Shown: piece after piece, positions 22,236-34,456 of the stretch
How the letters are laid out: each line of letters begins with the position of its first letter
How positions within the stretch are numbered: position 1 is the first letter of the stretch
Assembly: GCA_023653785.1 (NCBI GenBank)
Contig: JAMKCH010049324.1
Coordinates: forward strand, 1 to 64,000
DNA length: 64,000 bases
Origin: Ophioderma brevispina
Taxonomy: Eukaryota; Echinodermata; Ophiuroidea; Amphilepidida; Ophiodermatidae
Direction: 5' to 3'
Translations under genes and position numbers: made by a program
Notes under the pieces: model-generated
What the model was told of the DNA's origin: nothing
Seen by the model: the letters and a program-made list of their open reading frames with translations, nothing else
Databases searched by the model: none

Positions 22236-23143
22236 ACTGCACTTTGAGATCGATAATTCAATAAGACACATCCTACCATTGCGAACGAAGTTACATGCGT
22301 CGAGCGGAAATGGCGTTTCAACTTCAACAGAGTCATTGACGATCCATACAACGAGTACCTTCAAACTAACACAGTACTCCAGCAGAAAGGCGAGATAACG
22401 CTTAGTAAAAGCAAGTCGTAACACCAATCTACTTTGACTTCCGCCAATGCGCGTACTACTGCGTAAACCTAGTACGTTGCACAATACTGTTTTTTCTGGG
22501 GACGATTATGAAAACGGCGTTTTAGAGATATTCACGTAAATCCTTCTCATCACTCTAGTTTTCTAGTTACGCGTAAGACTGGTAAATAGTCACGGTCTTG
22601 ATAACTAAGTTTTCTGCACTACTAACCTGACTACTTCTGGTCGATTTCAATCCATTTCCTTGCGATTTCCCATTATTCGTAAACACTACTGGACCTAAGA
22701 ATGAACTCCACAATCACGACCACGGCAAACTCACTCGTAGAATTGAACAACGCAAGGAAATGACGATGATAAAGTCACGGAACAAGAGGGCGATGATAAA
22801 TAAACAACCCTGTAATACCGGTGTCAACGCAGCTACGCAACTATCAACTCACACCAGCATAACAGAGAGTATGTGATTTCGGCACGCATCTAAAACACTA
22901 CCGAGCTCGGATGAAACAAAGTACGAGAGGACGAAAACAGCAATCCTGCGCAACTGACAGGGACCAGCAAAACCGCGAAACCTGAAAGGCGGGGAGCTTC
23001 AACATGTGACCATGCAGCCAGCATAATGTTGCTTAGGAGAACGCGAATTTCCAACCAACCTGTCGATAAAACTGCTTATGTGTAGACTCGGCTACGCCTC
23101 GGCACGCTAACTGTATTGATAGGAACAGGTGCAATGTATAACG
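22236..23143. other. Unannotated sequence before block A
   Basis: No supported gene. A CTCGGCTACGCCTCGGCAC palindromic patch lies near 23087; similar wording occurs at 54003-54020. Confidence 0.45.
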
Positions 23144-23720
23144 AAGGCACTCAACAGCTAAAACTCGAGCAGCTTCCGTCCGGATCTTCGTCCCCGGACC
23201 CCTCCCTCCAGGTAAAAGTAAAGATCATTTGCTTCATGTAAAACAGCTAACTGAGAGGCTTCAGGCACTCAAACATGCTATAACCCGACTGCTTCCTGGA
23301 CCTCCAGCCCCTGGACAGGGCAGTAGATTCAATTCTTCCTTGGAGATAAAATGAGAATAATGAGAGCTTTCGAAGGCACTCAAACATGCTAAAACTCAAT
23401 AGCTTCCGGGGGCTTTTGCCCCCCCCCCCCCCCCGGAGCCCCCAAGGGGCAGTGTATATTATTTGCTTCATGTATAATGAATAATATAGAGCTCCTCCAA
23501 AGTCATTCAAAATACTTAACCCGAGAGCTTCCGGGTTCCGCCCCTGGACCCATCCATAAGTAGTAATTCATCTGCTTTCAGAATAACTGAGAGGCCCCCT
23601 TCTAACTAAGGCACTCAAACATGGCAAAACCCTCGATCTTCCCGGGGCTCCGGCCCCCTGAACCCCCCCAGGGGACAGTATTAGATCATCTGCTTCATGA
23701 TAATAATAACTGAGCTGCGA
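23144..23720. repeat. Minisatellite of five ~110 bp units with a GC hairpin
   Basis: Units start at about 23144, 23262, 23372, 23502 and 23607 with AAGGCACTCAAACATGCTAA or a variant, then a GCTTCC(G)GGGG...CCCCTGGACCCC hairpin, then ATCATCTGCTTCATGATAAT and AACTGAGAG. The third unit has a poly-C run of about 18. The same five units in the same order are found at 29326-29900. Confidence 0.85.
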
Positions 23721-25503
23721 AACTTTCGCTCCGCCATTTTCCCAATGCAAGATGCCATGTCGGCCCACTGTATGCAAACGTTTACAAATACGAAGCCACA
23801 GGAATAAGGTTCAACCTACACAGAGAACATTCTACTTCTAGGCGTACTTTACCTGGAAGGTCCGTGAAAAATCCAGCTGTCCAAAAAATGCTATTCAACA
23901 GCAGCGGTCAACTAATGGCCCAGAATAGCTCTCGACGTAATAACTGTGTACACTGCCTCAAAGTCATTTCAATTGGAACACACGCGCCTTATTCTTATAA
24001 TGGACTCCGTATTCAATGATACGAAAGTAATAACGTTAGGAAAGACAACCATTCAAGAACGCACAGAAGTTTGAGAGTGGCTACTTGGAAGATCCACCCT
24101 CATGTTACTTCAAGACCATAACATCTTGTTGGATAAAGTGTCTTGGCCTTTATGGCGTATGTGCCCCACGTGGTCAAAGCCTCTTGACTTTTGCCTTTAT
24201 AATGGGGACTCGAGACAAAAACATAGGGGGATGACCTTGTTAGACACGGTGGATGATTGGCTGTTCTTCTTATCCGGAATTGGAGAAGTATATCTTGTAA
24301 TGATAAACGGGAAGGTTGTCCTAATCTTGGGGAAGATGTTTGAGATTCCGAAGCCAGCAAACGACAAACATTAGGCAATCTCTGGTTGGCACTAGCTTGC
24401 CCTGCACTCGAGAACTTAACAGCTCGTTACAACAACAGTTATTTGGAAACAGGGTGATAACACCCTTAAACCATGGAGTTAGAATGGGCCCAATATCACC
24501 AGACCCCCTGAACGATCCTTCTTTTTATGGGGCTTTGAATTAGTCTACGCGTGTATGTAACTCCTCAGGGAAGTTTGGATTACTTTCAACAAGGAATTAT
24601 CCGTGAAGTGGATATATCCTCAAGCAGAACCGATAGAACATTCGGTGAGCAGTAGACATATGCCAATAAGCTCAGCTATCAAGGGCTGAGCCAGGAATTC
24701 TTTAATAGCGTGTTTCATCGTGGTGGGGGGTGATGTAAATCAAATGAAACCTCCTGTAATTTTGGTGGTGGAATTTTTTACTTTTGGGTCTTTCAATTCC
24801 TTTCCATTGACGCAAACGCATCTTCCCTGGTCTGCCTTTGGTTATGTGCAGTCCTACATGAACAAATTTTGCTGAAATAATGTGCCCCAATACAACACAA
24901 CAAAAAATATAGTACCTATAACACAAATTCATTTCACAGGTGTCAATTTTGTTTTTACTACTCTGTAGTACTATCCTAACATTCAGTTTTGAACCAGTAG
25001 CTTTGACTTCTTTAGGAAGGATAGCTGTTGCGTCTTTTCTGTTGCGTTTTGCTTGTCAAAGTGACAGTCCGCCCAAAAAATTTCAACCAATGTACCCGGC
25101 AGAAGAGCAAGCCACGAACGTGAGCATTGCAAGGGGGGGGGCGATTTAACCCCCCTTGTAAACACCAAAAAAACTTTTCGGTGTCTCCCCTTACGGCCAC
25201 TCCAGGGTCCCATAAGGTGGGCCCTTGCTACGCTTTCCCTGTCACAGTTTGGGCCGTTTAATTAACTTTGCCGCGGCCAGCTACAAACTCCCAGTCCGCC
25301 CCTGGAAGCTACTCCACGACTGGGGCGACAGACCGCCGCTGTATGTACACTATCCGTCTATAACCGGCAAAAATACACGGAATCCTGGCCGGCAAGTGTA
25401 CGTCTATTGGTATGTAATCCATGTCTACTCGTAGTACTTTGTGTGGTAACTACTATAAAGAAATTGGCCGTGTACATTGTACAACTAGTTCATATTGGCT
25501 GGC
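23144..25503. repeat. Block A, first copy of a 2.36 kb direct duplication
   Basis: The whole block recurs in the same orientation at 29326-31672. Both start with five minisatellite units, continue through GGACGTACTTTACCTGGAAGG-like text and GGTGGTGGAA (24768 vs 30940 region), and end at GTGTACATTG...TTCATAT(T)GGCTGG (25503 vs 31672). Differences are mostly small indels. No domain is recognisable. The ends carry neither TIR nor LTR signatures that I can see. Confidence 0.85.
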
Positions 25504-26302
25504 GTTCCGTGTTGACTGCCCCGTCCCATGATGGGACCATTTTTGGTTTTTTAGAATGTCTGGACAAGCTGAGGTGCTGTCGGGGGCCTGGATGGTGGAT
25601 ATATTGATTAAATTATCAATGTTTAGCCCGGGAATGTGGAATGGTATAGTAGGGTTATGATCATCCCTGTTGAATGTCACTACTGGCATGATTCTGCGTT
25701 TCATGTGCTTCCCTCCTCCCCGAAGGGCTCTCTGTCTAATGAATCTCATGATTATATCCCAAAACTACAATTACAGAAAACACTAAATAAGAATTAAAAT
25801 TACATATAAGTTAATACAAAGAAGACAATTCCGATAGCTTAACAAGAAGTGCTGTTAAAAGACGAGCTGTGTTCAGCAGGTCAATGTCAGCGAACACGTC
25901 TAAATGCGGCCTTCAAAAAGAACCCAAGTATAACGGCATAGACAGCTGATCAATTATAACAATTGCCAAATATTACAATTTTAATAAACCTTAAAGCAAT
26001 ATAAAAAGCAAAATTAGTGAGCATAGCCGCCAGTTTATAGTACTAATGAAATAACCGAATATAGACTGCCGGATTGCTGTACCATGAGGGGCCGCGACGA
26101 GGACGCTTTTGCTATAGGAAATGAAGTGACACACGATCCATAACCCTGGGGTCATATCTTAAAAATTTGACTTTACCTTTTATTAACTTTTCATGGATAT
26201 TAGCTAACAGTCCCATCTTATCTTAAAACAAAGACTAAGTAGTCACGATGCTTTTTGTTCAAAACTTATGACGGCCTGCCACCAGTGTTGCGGTTTTTTT
26301 TT
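25504..26302. other. Unique spacer between block A and block B
   Basis: A minus-strand frame (25453-25749) contains the phrase PVVTFNRDDHNPTIPFHIPG and reads more protein-like than its surroundings, but I do not recognise a family and it starts inside block A. Otherwise nothing supported. Confidence 0.4.
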
Positions 26303-27858
26303 TGGGACACACGGTATATTCAAAAGGGGACGATCCGATTTAATAACTTACGTTTCATCTTGATAGAATGGTCTTCACCACTTAACTCCACTGTAGAGTT
26401 TTGCGCGGATCTTTCAACCCGTTTTCATGTGAGAGCTAAAAACATGATTGTTCTAGCCCAATATGTTAAACTTAATATCGTCGAACCAAATGGGGTACAT
26501 TTTCGCTCATAACTTCCAAATCAATATCTTTAAGCCCTAAGATTTCACAGGGTAAATTAGAAGAATAGTAGCTTTCCTTCAAATACCAAAATGTTGACCA
26601 TTCCGGTAAAATCTTGGGAGTATGGGGACGGTGCTTATTCGCGGATCAGGCCTGGCCTTTTAACTCTTGAGCCTTCCTTGCTGTCCAACATAGACCCGAT
26701 GTACTTATCTAACCTTTTTGAGTTTGGTACCGTTTGTAGTGCAGATATAGGTTGACGATTCCTCTTCTTCCTCATTGCCCGGTCATGAATTTAATTCTGT
26801 CTCTTTGGCTTTTTGACTTTATCCGCAGCATTCTCAATGATGCTTTGGAGTAGATCTTGTGCAACATATCCACAGTCTCCCTGTTAGAGCTGCATAATCA
26901 ATGTCTGTGAAATGTCGTACTTTGGTGACGTCTATATAGAATGCGTGATCTGCCTTTTTAGGCTGCTGTCCTACCTATTTACCCAGCTATTACCAAATGA
27001 CCCCCTTTTTAAAAAGTCACACATACTTCAGTGACTTCTATTTTCTTTATTTTCTTCTTTCCTACTATCCCCTTTTATCACAAGTTGTTTGCATAAAATC
27101 CACTTTTTCAAAGATTTGAACATCAAATTCAAAATTTTTGCGCCTAAGTGCACATGTTTTAAATTTTAATAATTTCATGCAGCAATTTTTAATCATTTCA
27201 TGCATTTTGAACACTGGAAAATAGGCACTTCCAATTTTAACATCATTGACCCCCTTCTTAAAGTTTCGTACTGGATGACCCATTTTATTCAGCTTTTTGG
27301 GGTACATTTTATCTCAAAGGACCCTTGAAAGGACCCTATTTTTCACCTGGCCGAGGTACCCATCACTTCGCATAGGGAGTGCCCCCGGCGCTAGTTGACC
27401 CAATGTGTTTGAATAAATACTCTCTGATAATAATTTGCTAAATAAAAAGATCTCCCCATCCCGAATGCAGTCTGACAAATCATCTGGAATGCAAAATTAA
27501 TTTTGGCAGGAAAATCATTGCGGCCATCTTGAATAATGACCATAACTTTCCACTTTTAATATATTAATTGCACATTCTACACACCTTGCAGGCATAGCCA
27601 TGCAAAACATTTTCAAATACTAACAGAAAAATGGAAATCTCCCTAAACATGCATTTATGAGCTATATACCTTTGTCGAAATATGGGCGTATACGTCCACG
27701 TAAGATAAATGCAAATTAACATGTCATGCCAGGCTTCCCTTTTTCTACCTTTTTTGATATGTTGTTTGGGGGATCTTTTACTGCTAGTTACAGCAAGAAA
27801 ACCTTCTGTAGCAGTTTTGTGCAGGTGTAACTAGTATTTTTCATAGATTGATTGGACT
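26303..27858. mobile_element. Left-truncated copy of the 2 kb TIR element
   Basis: It starts at CGGTATATTcAAAAGGGGAC (11512 equivalent) and runs to the right end GATTGATTGGACT. It keeps the inner 20-mer AGCAAGAAAACCTTCTGTAG (27793). The LINE RT relic on the minus strand (26690-26930) shows DIDYAALTG, again without the two aspartates. Confidence 0.8.
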
Positions 27859-28505
27859 AATACAGACGTCACAGTTGGGTTTATTTAGTTCAGTGAGAAG
27901 CTGCTCGAAGCTGTTGTTAATATTTTGGATTGTGTTTTTCATGCAATCTGTAAATAATTCCGACAGTACGTGTTTGGGTTATTGTTGGTGTTAATGGTTG
28001 AGATCGATGAAAAGGGATGTCAATTTGGTCCTGGGTTTGTCGAGATTTTGTATGAGAGGGTGATTTTTTCTGAAAGACAAACCCCCTTCCTCTGCCGCTG
28101 TGAGCGGTACTGGACAGTACGTGTCGCCATAAAGTGCGGTGGTAACTTGGTGTCAGTAAGCCTGTTTATGACACTTGCAAGAAGAGAAAGAGGTTGAGGT
28201 GATCCAGGTAGTGATTTCGTCATATGATTTTGTGATACACGACAGTGGAAATGGAATATGGAAAATGTGTCATTGCTTGATGGTTTTGTGTTGAAGCTGT
28301 CGTCAGAGTGATAGCGGGAGTCAGAACCAGAATGGTGTGTGGGTTGTATGAAGGGATCGGTGGTCACATGTTGAGATGATATGGGGTCTGTAAGTAACGG
28401 GTGATGCCAAGGGAATTAAGTTTGATGGATGTTCAATTAAGTGTTGGTGAAAAACTCAATTAAGGATGCGCGAAAGTCTTCGACGTGAAGCTGGTGGTTA
28501 AATGG
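27859..28505 (-). pseudogene. LINE endonuclease N-half, duplicate copy
   Basis: Minus-strand NNSGSDSRYH-like (here HHSGSDSRYHSDDSFN), FSIFHFHCR and TDTKLPPHF match the 13331-13992 copy. The SETW block is disrupted by small indels, and the phrase order is otherwise conserved. Not functional. Confidence 0.8.
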
Positions 28506-28507
28506 TA

Positions 28508-29325
28508 CACACACTGGCCGAAAGTATTGAAAACTGCAGAAAGCAATGTATATTAAAAAATTGATTTTAAATTGCTACCACGAGTTCCTGAATTCACACT
28601 TAAGTTAATTGTTGCTAAGTTGTATTTTCCATTCAGATGATGTTCCAAGAATGAAGTAGTGCGACAAAGGTATAATTTGATTGCCATGATCCCTAGATAT
28701 GGCAGGGTTTAAGGAGCGAGATATGCTAACTTGCAGGATTGTATCCAGAAGGAATACGTCGACGCAGGGAACATCACAAGGCTGCAAATAGTCGCAAGGA
28801 ATTTGACGGTGTCAGGGTCTTACTCTAAATATTTCGGGAGGAAAATTGGTGTGTTGTTATGAACCGGAAAAGAGCTAAATGTCAATATAAAGTATTTGAG
28901 CAAGTTTCATCACCGTTGGGCTCGGGAAAATTAATGGCAAGAAGAGGTCACGTGATAACTCGAAAACATTCCTCTAATCGCACGTTGACATGGTGCTGTT
29001 GTCATTGCAATGGAAACGCGTAATTAGACGGTATTGCGTAAACCGCGTGAGTGATTTATCATTGCATTTCGGTCGTCTAAAAGTTCTTGATTTTTTCGAG
29101 ACCAATGTCTTCATTTCGACTTATTCCTCATTTCGGGTCCACACAACCACTCTAAATTTCTCCCATAAACATTTTAAACAAACCCACTCAACCCCTATTC
29201 ATTAAACGGTTGTTTTGACGTAATTTCTTCTGTTCTGTGTCTTTATTCCTTTGGAGTTGCAATTGGCAAGTTATCGTTGGCTGTTCCATTAATCAGCAAT
29301 ATTTGGGGAACATGATAATCAAACA
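28508..29325. mobile_element. Truncated copy of the TA fold-back
   Basis: Starts at TA (28506-28507) with CACACACTGGCCGAAAGTAT and follows the 13993 element to GGGGAACATGATAATCAAA, where block A' takes over. The distal terminal repeat is missing. Confidence 0.8.
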
Positions 29326-31672
29326 GAAGGCACTCAAACATGCTAAAACTCGAGAGTTCGGAGATTCGTCCCTGGACCCCTCCCTCCAGGGAAAGTAAAG
29401 ATCATTTGATTATGATAAACAGATAACTGAGAGGTCTCCTAGGCACTCAAACAGTGCTATAAACCCCGACTGCTTCCTGGACCTCCGGCCCCTGGACAGG
29501 GGCAGTAGAGTTCATCTGCTTCGAGATAATGAAATAACTGAGAGCTTTCGGAAGGCACTTCAACATGCTTAAACTCAATAGCTACGGGGCTTTGCCCCCC
29601 CCCCCCCGGAGGCCCCGCCAGGGGGAAAGTGTAGTGGATATTTGTTTCATGATAACGAGATAATATAGAGCTCTCCAAAGTCATTCAAAATACTTTTAAA
29701 CACGGAGAGCTTCGGGGGTTCCGCCCTGACCCCAGCTCAGAAAGTATATCATTATGCATCTTCAGAGATAATGAGACTCTCTGAAGGCACTCAAACATGG
29801 CAAAACCCTCGATCTTCCGGGGGTTCGGCCCCTGGACCCCCCGCAGGGACAGGCTAGAGATCATCTGTTATGATAATGAGATAACTGAGCTGCTGAAACT
29901 TTCGTCAGCCATTTTCCAATGCAAGATGCTATGTCGAACCTACTGTGTATGCAAACGTTAACAAATACGAAGCCACAGAAATAAGGCCTACACAAACCAG
30001 AGAAAATTCTACTTCTAGGCGTACTTTACCTGGAAGGTCAGCGGAAAATATCCAAGCTGTCAAAATGCTATTCAACAGCAGCGTCAACTAAATGGCCCCA
30101 GAATAGCTCTCGGCGTAATAACCTGTAAATGCCTCAAACTTAAGTTCAATTGGAACACGCGCCTTTATTCTTTAATGGCATCCGTATCAAATGTAAAGGA
30201 CAGTATGAAATTTAGGAAAGAAACCATGCAGACGCACAGAATTTTGAGAATTGTACTGGAAGATCACCTTCTTTCTTCAAGCTAAGCATCTGTGATGAAT
30301 GAAAGGCTTTTGCTTTTTCTTCTTTCTGTGTGGTGCCTTAATGGCAGATCCCACGTGTCAAAGCCTCTTGACTTGACTTTATAATGGGGATCGAGACAAA
30401 ATTAGGGGGATTGACCTTGTTAGAAACGGTGTGGATTTTGGCCTGTTCTTAGTTAGACGGAATTGGAGAAGTATATCTTGTATAATGATTAAACGGGAAG
30501 GTTGTCCTAATCTTGGGGAAGAATGTGAGATCCGAAGCAGTATAACGAAAAAATTAGGCATCTCTGGTGGGCACTAGGCATTGCTCCTGCACGTCGAAGA
30601 AACTTGACAGCTCGTTACAACAGTTATTGGAAACAGGGTGATAACCTTAAACCAGAGTTAGAATGGGTCCAAGATCACCAGACTTGACAACCCTGACTTC
30701 TTTTTATGGGGCTTCGAATTAAGTCACGCGTGTATGTAACTCCTCAGGGAAGTTGGATGGAATTTCAACAGGGAAATTATCCGTGAAGTGGATATCCTTA
30801 AGCAGGACGTGGACGATTCGGTTGAGCAGTAGTACAGATGCCAAATAGAGCTCAGCTATCAGGGCTGAGCCATGAATTCTCAAGAGCGTGTTCATCGTGG
30901 TGGGGGTGATGTAAATAAATGAAACCTCTGTAATTTTGGTGGTGGATATTATTTGGGTCATTTTCAATTCTTTCCAATTGACACAAAAGCATCCCGTCGG
31001 CCTTTTTGGTTATGGGCAGTCATGCATGAAAAAAATTTGCTGAAATAATGTGCCCAATAAAACACAACAACAAAATATAGGACCACTAGAACACAAAAAT
31101 CATTCAAAGGTGTCAATTTGTTTTACTCTGTAGTACCTCCTAACATCAGTTGACACCCGTTAGCTTTGGACTTCATTTGCGATAGCTGTTGCGTCTTTCT
31201 GTTGCGTTGCTTGTCAAAGTTGATATCCGCCCAAAAATCCAACCAATGTACGCCGGCAGAAGCGAAGCTAACGAATTTTCCGTTGAGGAAGCATGCAAGG
31301 GGGGCGATTTTTGATTAACCCCTTAGAAACACAAAAAAACACATTTTCGGTGTCTCCCCTTAAGCCACTCCAGGGTCCATAAGGTGGGCCCCTTGCTACG
31401 CTTTCAAGCACAGTTTGGCCGGTTAATTAAACTTTGCCGCGCAGCTACAAACTCCCATTCGCACCTGTTGTAAGCTATCCACGGAGGGGGGACAGCACGA
31501 TGATATGTACACTAATCCCGTCTATGGCAAAAATACACGGAATCCGGGCCGGCGAGTGGTACGTCTAGTGGGTAGGTAATCCATGTCTAATCGGTAGTAG
31601 CTGCGTGGTTGGTAACTACCTTGTGAAGAAATTGGCCGTGTACATTGGACAACTAAGTTCATATGGCTGGTC
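29326..31672. repeat. Block A', second copy of the direct duplication
   Basis: Same order as 23144-25503, including the five-unit minisatellite (29326, 29440, 29552, 29677, 29784). It is joined directly to block B on the left, whereas block A is joined to unrelated sequence. Confidence 0.85.
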
Positions 31673-31842
31673 TTGCAAGGAAGTTGGTAACCTTCTGTTG
31701 GCTTCTGTTGGGTTGAGGTAGAATATGGGTAGTAGTATATGTGTGATTTCGAGGGCATTTGAATCAAGGGATCAAAAGTATTTTTGGCGATTTGTTAAAT
31801 TTTGATCATTGAAATTGAATTTGAATTGACATTTCGTTACCT
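31673..31842. other. Short unannotated spacer
   Basis: Nothing supported. Confidence 0.4.
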
Positions 31843-32095
31843 CTAACACTCACGGCACGGCACGGAGCGTCAAGGCACGGCACGGAGCGTCACGGCAAGG
31901 AGCGTCACGGAACGGAACTTGTTTCATGAGTCTGTCTGGGTCAGGCGGGTCATTTTTATTTCTTTTAAAAAAATTAAAAAAAATCTCCAATTTTGGCATT
32001 TGGACGCATCGCTTCAAAAGACCGGCACGTAGGCCTGCCCTAAACTGGGATAACCACCCACCGCCCCCACACACACACACACCCACACACCACAC

Positions 32096-32135
<40 letters not shown>

Positions 32136-33253
32136 ACACACACACCACACATACACACACACACACACACCCACACACACACGCACGGTCTTCACCCCGG
32201 CCCCACTCACACCTAGTTTGAAATATTTAATTTGAATGGCGGAAGGAAAACGTTGCCAGTTGTAAGCCAACATCAAACTAGCATGTTGATTCTATAAATA
32301 GATTAGAGCCACTCGACAACAAGAAATATTCGCGGCATGAAATTTCGAAATTTAGTAACAATGGGCCATTTTAACGGAATTTAAAGTTCACAATTCTCTG
32401 AAGGTCATCGTGTTGTGCAAATGAGTGTTTAAATTTTCGCGAATGATCGTACTCGTAAAATTCGCGCAATTAAAATACTCGAACTTTACATCGCTTTACA
32501 GCATCCAAATGTGTTGTGCGCCCGGGTCCTTGCTGTCGAGTTTGATTCGGGCCAGGGATCCCAAATAAAACGGGATAGGACACTCGAGCAAGACAATGGA
32601 TGCATACTGCACACTGACTATCTACATGCATTGAAATATGTAAACTATAGTCGCCAGTCGTTCCCAGGGCATAACCCTACCTCAAACCAAAGTTGAGTAG
32701 GCCTACCCCATGACACACCCCCCCACCGCGCCGGAGTGTGAGCAAATGATCTGAATAGTTAGAGTAAATTAGGGCTATATATTATTTTTTTTAATGTAAT
32801 TCAGATGAGAAGAGGACAAAAAAATGGGTTGTAGAAGCAGTCATTCTAGACACTAGGATCAGATCAGAGAAGAAATCGTTGCAGCACTTGTCATGTAGTA
32901 GTCGTCGCTTAAGGTGAGGACGTTTGAGCCCTTACGCAATCACTCGGTGGGGAGTTCACATGTTCTTCCAGCAAGGAATGGCTTGTTCCTTGATGTAAGG
33001 GGCTGTTGCCATTTTTTTTCCCGGGGGCCCCCCCCAATTTTCTCTTCGGATACAAAACGTACGTACAAGATCGGTCAAGGTTCTTTATCCCGATAATTTG
33101 ATCTAAAAAGAAGTAAATTGTGTAAATGCAAGCAGAAAACATAAGGTATTAAGAATTTTTTGAACAAAAAAACAATTAACCGTCTTGTAAAAAAAGTCCG
33201 TGACGCTCCGTGAGTGACCATCCGTGCCGTGCCGTGCCGGCCGTGAGGGTTAG
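31843..33253. mobile_element. 1.4 kb element with CACGG-rich inverted ends
   Basis: CTAACACTCACGGCACGGCA (31843) is matched in inverse at 33230-33253 (ending CCGTGAGGGTTAG). Inside the left end GGAGCGTCACGG-type units repeat three times; the right end has CCGTGACGCTCCG and repeated CCGTG. The interior holds a CA microsatellite (32067-32186) and no transposase frame. No target duplication is obvious, so the superfamily is not assigned. Confidence 0.6.
32067..32186. repeat. (CA)n microsatellite with CCACAC and CCTACA interruptions
   Basis: Long CA runs; the His/Thr-rich and Val/Cys-rich frames on either strand are products of the repeat. Confidence 0.95.
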
Positions 33254-33418
33254 ATTGTAGCCAATATTTTTAAAATGACAAGGATTAAATTTAATTTAAT
33301 TCAAAAATACTGATTAAAAGACAGTTTTGGATATGAATTCAAGTTTTGGCACGTGTTTTGTCACGAGCGAGCCAGTCATAGCCTTTTAGAGTCCATCGGA
33401 CATTGTGTTTTGAGTTTC

Positions 33419-33915
33419 ACAGTCCAGGAACATATGTTTTGAAATTGGGGATCCCATAGACATTAAAGTTTTGATTTACAGTGTCCTAGGGACTATCGGT
33501 AATAACACGGAGTGTTCTGTGGCCCTATAGGTAAATAAAAGAAGAGTCATAGAACATTTGAAATAGTGGGAATCGAATTTTTATTACATTACAAAATTCA
33601 GGTCCCTAAATTTATAGGGCCGGGGACTGTGTATATAATTGTAGGAGTCCCATACAGCTGAATTCAACAGTCCTAGGACCAATGTTTTAAAATAGGGTCC
33701 TCTAGACATCAAGTTTTATTCTCAGGTTCCTAGAAACATAGATAATGGGACCACGCAGTGTCCAATGGACTACAGGTAATAAAGGAAGAGTCCATAGGAA
33801 TTTGTAATAGTGGGACTTTGAAGTTTATTACATTACACTAAATCTCAAGGTCCCTAAATTTGGGGGTCCGGGACGGTGTGTGCTAATGTGAGTTGTCCCA
33901 TGCAGCTGGTTTCAA
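33419..33915. repeat. Two tandem ~250 bp units rich in GTCCTAGGAC
   Basis: Unit 1 (33419-33669) and unit 2 (33670-33915) share, in order: CAGTCC(TA)GGA, TTTTGAAAT or TTTTAAAAT, AGACAT(C)AAGTTTT, ACAGGTAATAAA-like, GAAGAGTC(C)ATAG, TTTATTACATTACA, GGTCCCTAAATTT, CCGGGAC, and CCCAT(A/G)CAGCTG. Similar CCTAGG wording occurs at 55440-55860. Confidence 0.75.
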
Positions 33916-34155
33916 ATACAAGTTAACAGAACAATTGAGTGTCTGCTTGAAATGACACACCTAATCTTACACCACTGTAAACAAATATGGAGTAACAAAG
34001 GAATCGCTTGTAAAAGAATAAAATCTCGAGTAAATTTCACCCCATTTTGAGTAGTTTGCACCCATTTCTTGGACATTTTAACCTTTTTTTACCAGAGAGC
34101 GATCCCTTTTTACTCCCTAGGAGTAATATTTTTTTAATGTAGGAGGTTCTCTTAA

Positions 34156-34452
34156 AGGTCCCAGGAAAATGCACATAGAATGATGTTGTGTGTTTGTGTC
34201 AGTCTACAAGGAGGGACAAGAGCACTCAATATTTTGGGTTGGTGATGACATCATGTGTCGGTATCATGTTTTTTCAGAGAGTCAATAGAAAATTCCAGGT
34301 GACTGGTGTGAATTATCGGCACTGACTGACTGAAAATCAATAGTTTCATTAATGATGTCACTGGTAGTGTATTTTCTTTTCTCGGCCCCGGTTATTGGAA
34401 TGAATGTCCCATAAAGATTTGGAGTAGGTTATCATCTCATTCCCTGGGACCT
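34156..34452. mobile_element. TTAA-flanked MITE
   Basis: AGGTCCCAGGAAAATG follows TTAA (34152-34155), and CATTCCCTGGGACCT precedes TTAA (34453-34456). No frame inside. Confidence 0.75.
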
Positions 34453-34456
34453 TTAA

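Larger units (their letters stand above)
26303..29325. repeat. Block B, copy of 11512-14823 with its nested insertions
   Basis: It matches 11512-14823 in the same orientation, including the junction of the 2 kb TIR element with the LINE endonuclease (27840-27870 vs 13310-13345) and the junction with the TA fold-back (28506). It lacks the MITE of 12795-13258. It has about 190 extra bases at 27110-27300. It ends inside the right fold-back arm, where block A' begins (29326). Confidence 0.9.

Noticed and set aside
25453..25749. LINE ORF1 or other protein on the minus strand
   Set aside because: Protein-like wording, but no family recognised, and part lies in block A, whose second copy does not preserve the frame.
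23144..31672. Blocks A and A' as the two LTRs of one retrotransposon
   Set aside because: The interval holds a copied LINE and MITE mosaic, no gag-pol, no primer-binding site or polypurine tract, and no TG...CA ends.
31926..32276. His/Thr and Val/Cys-rich frames
   Set aside because: They translate a CA microsatellite.
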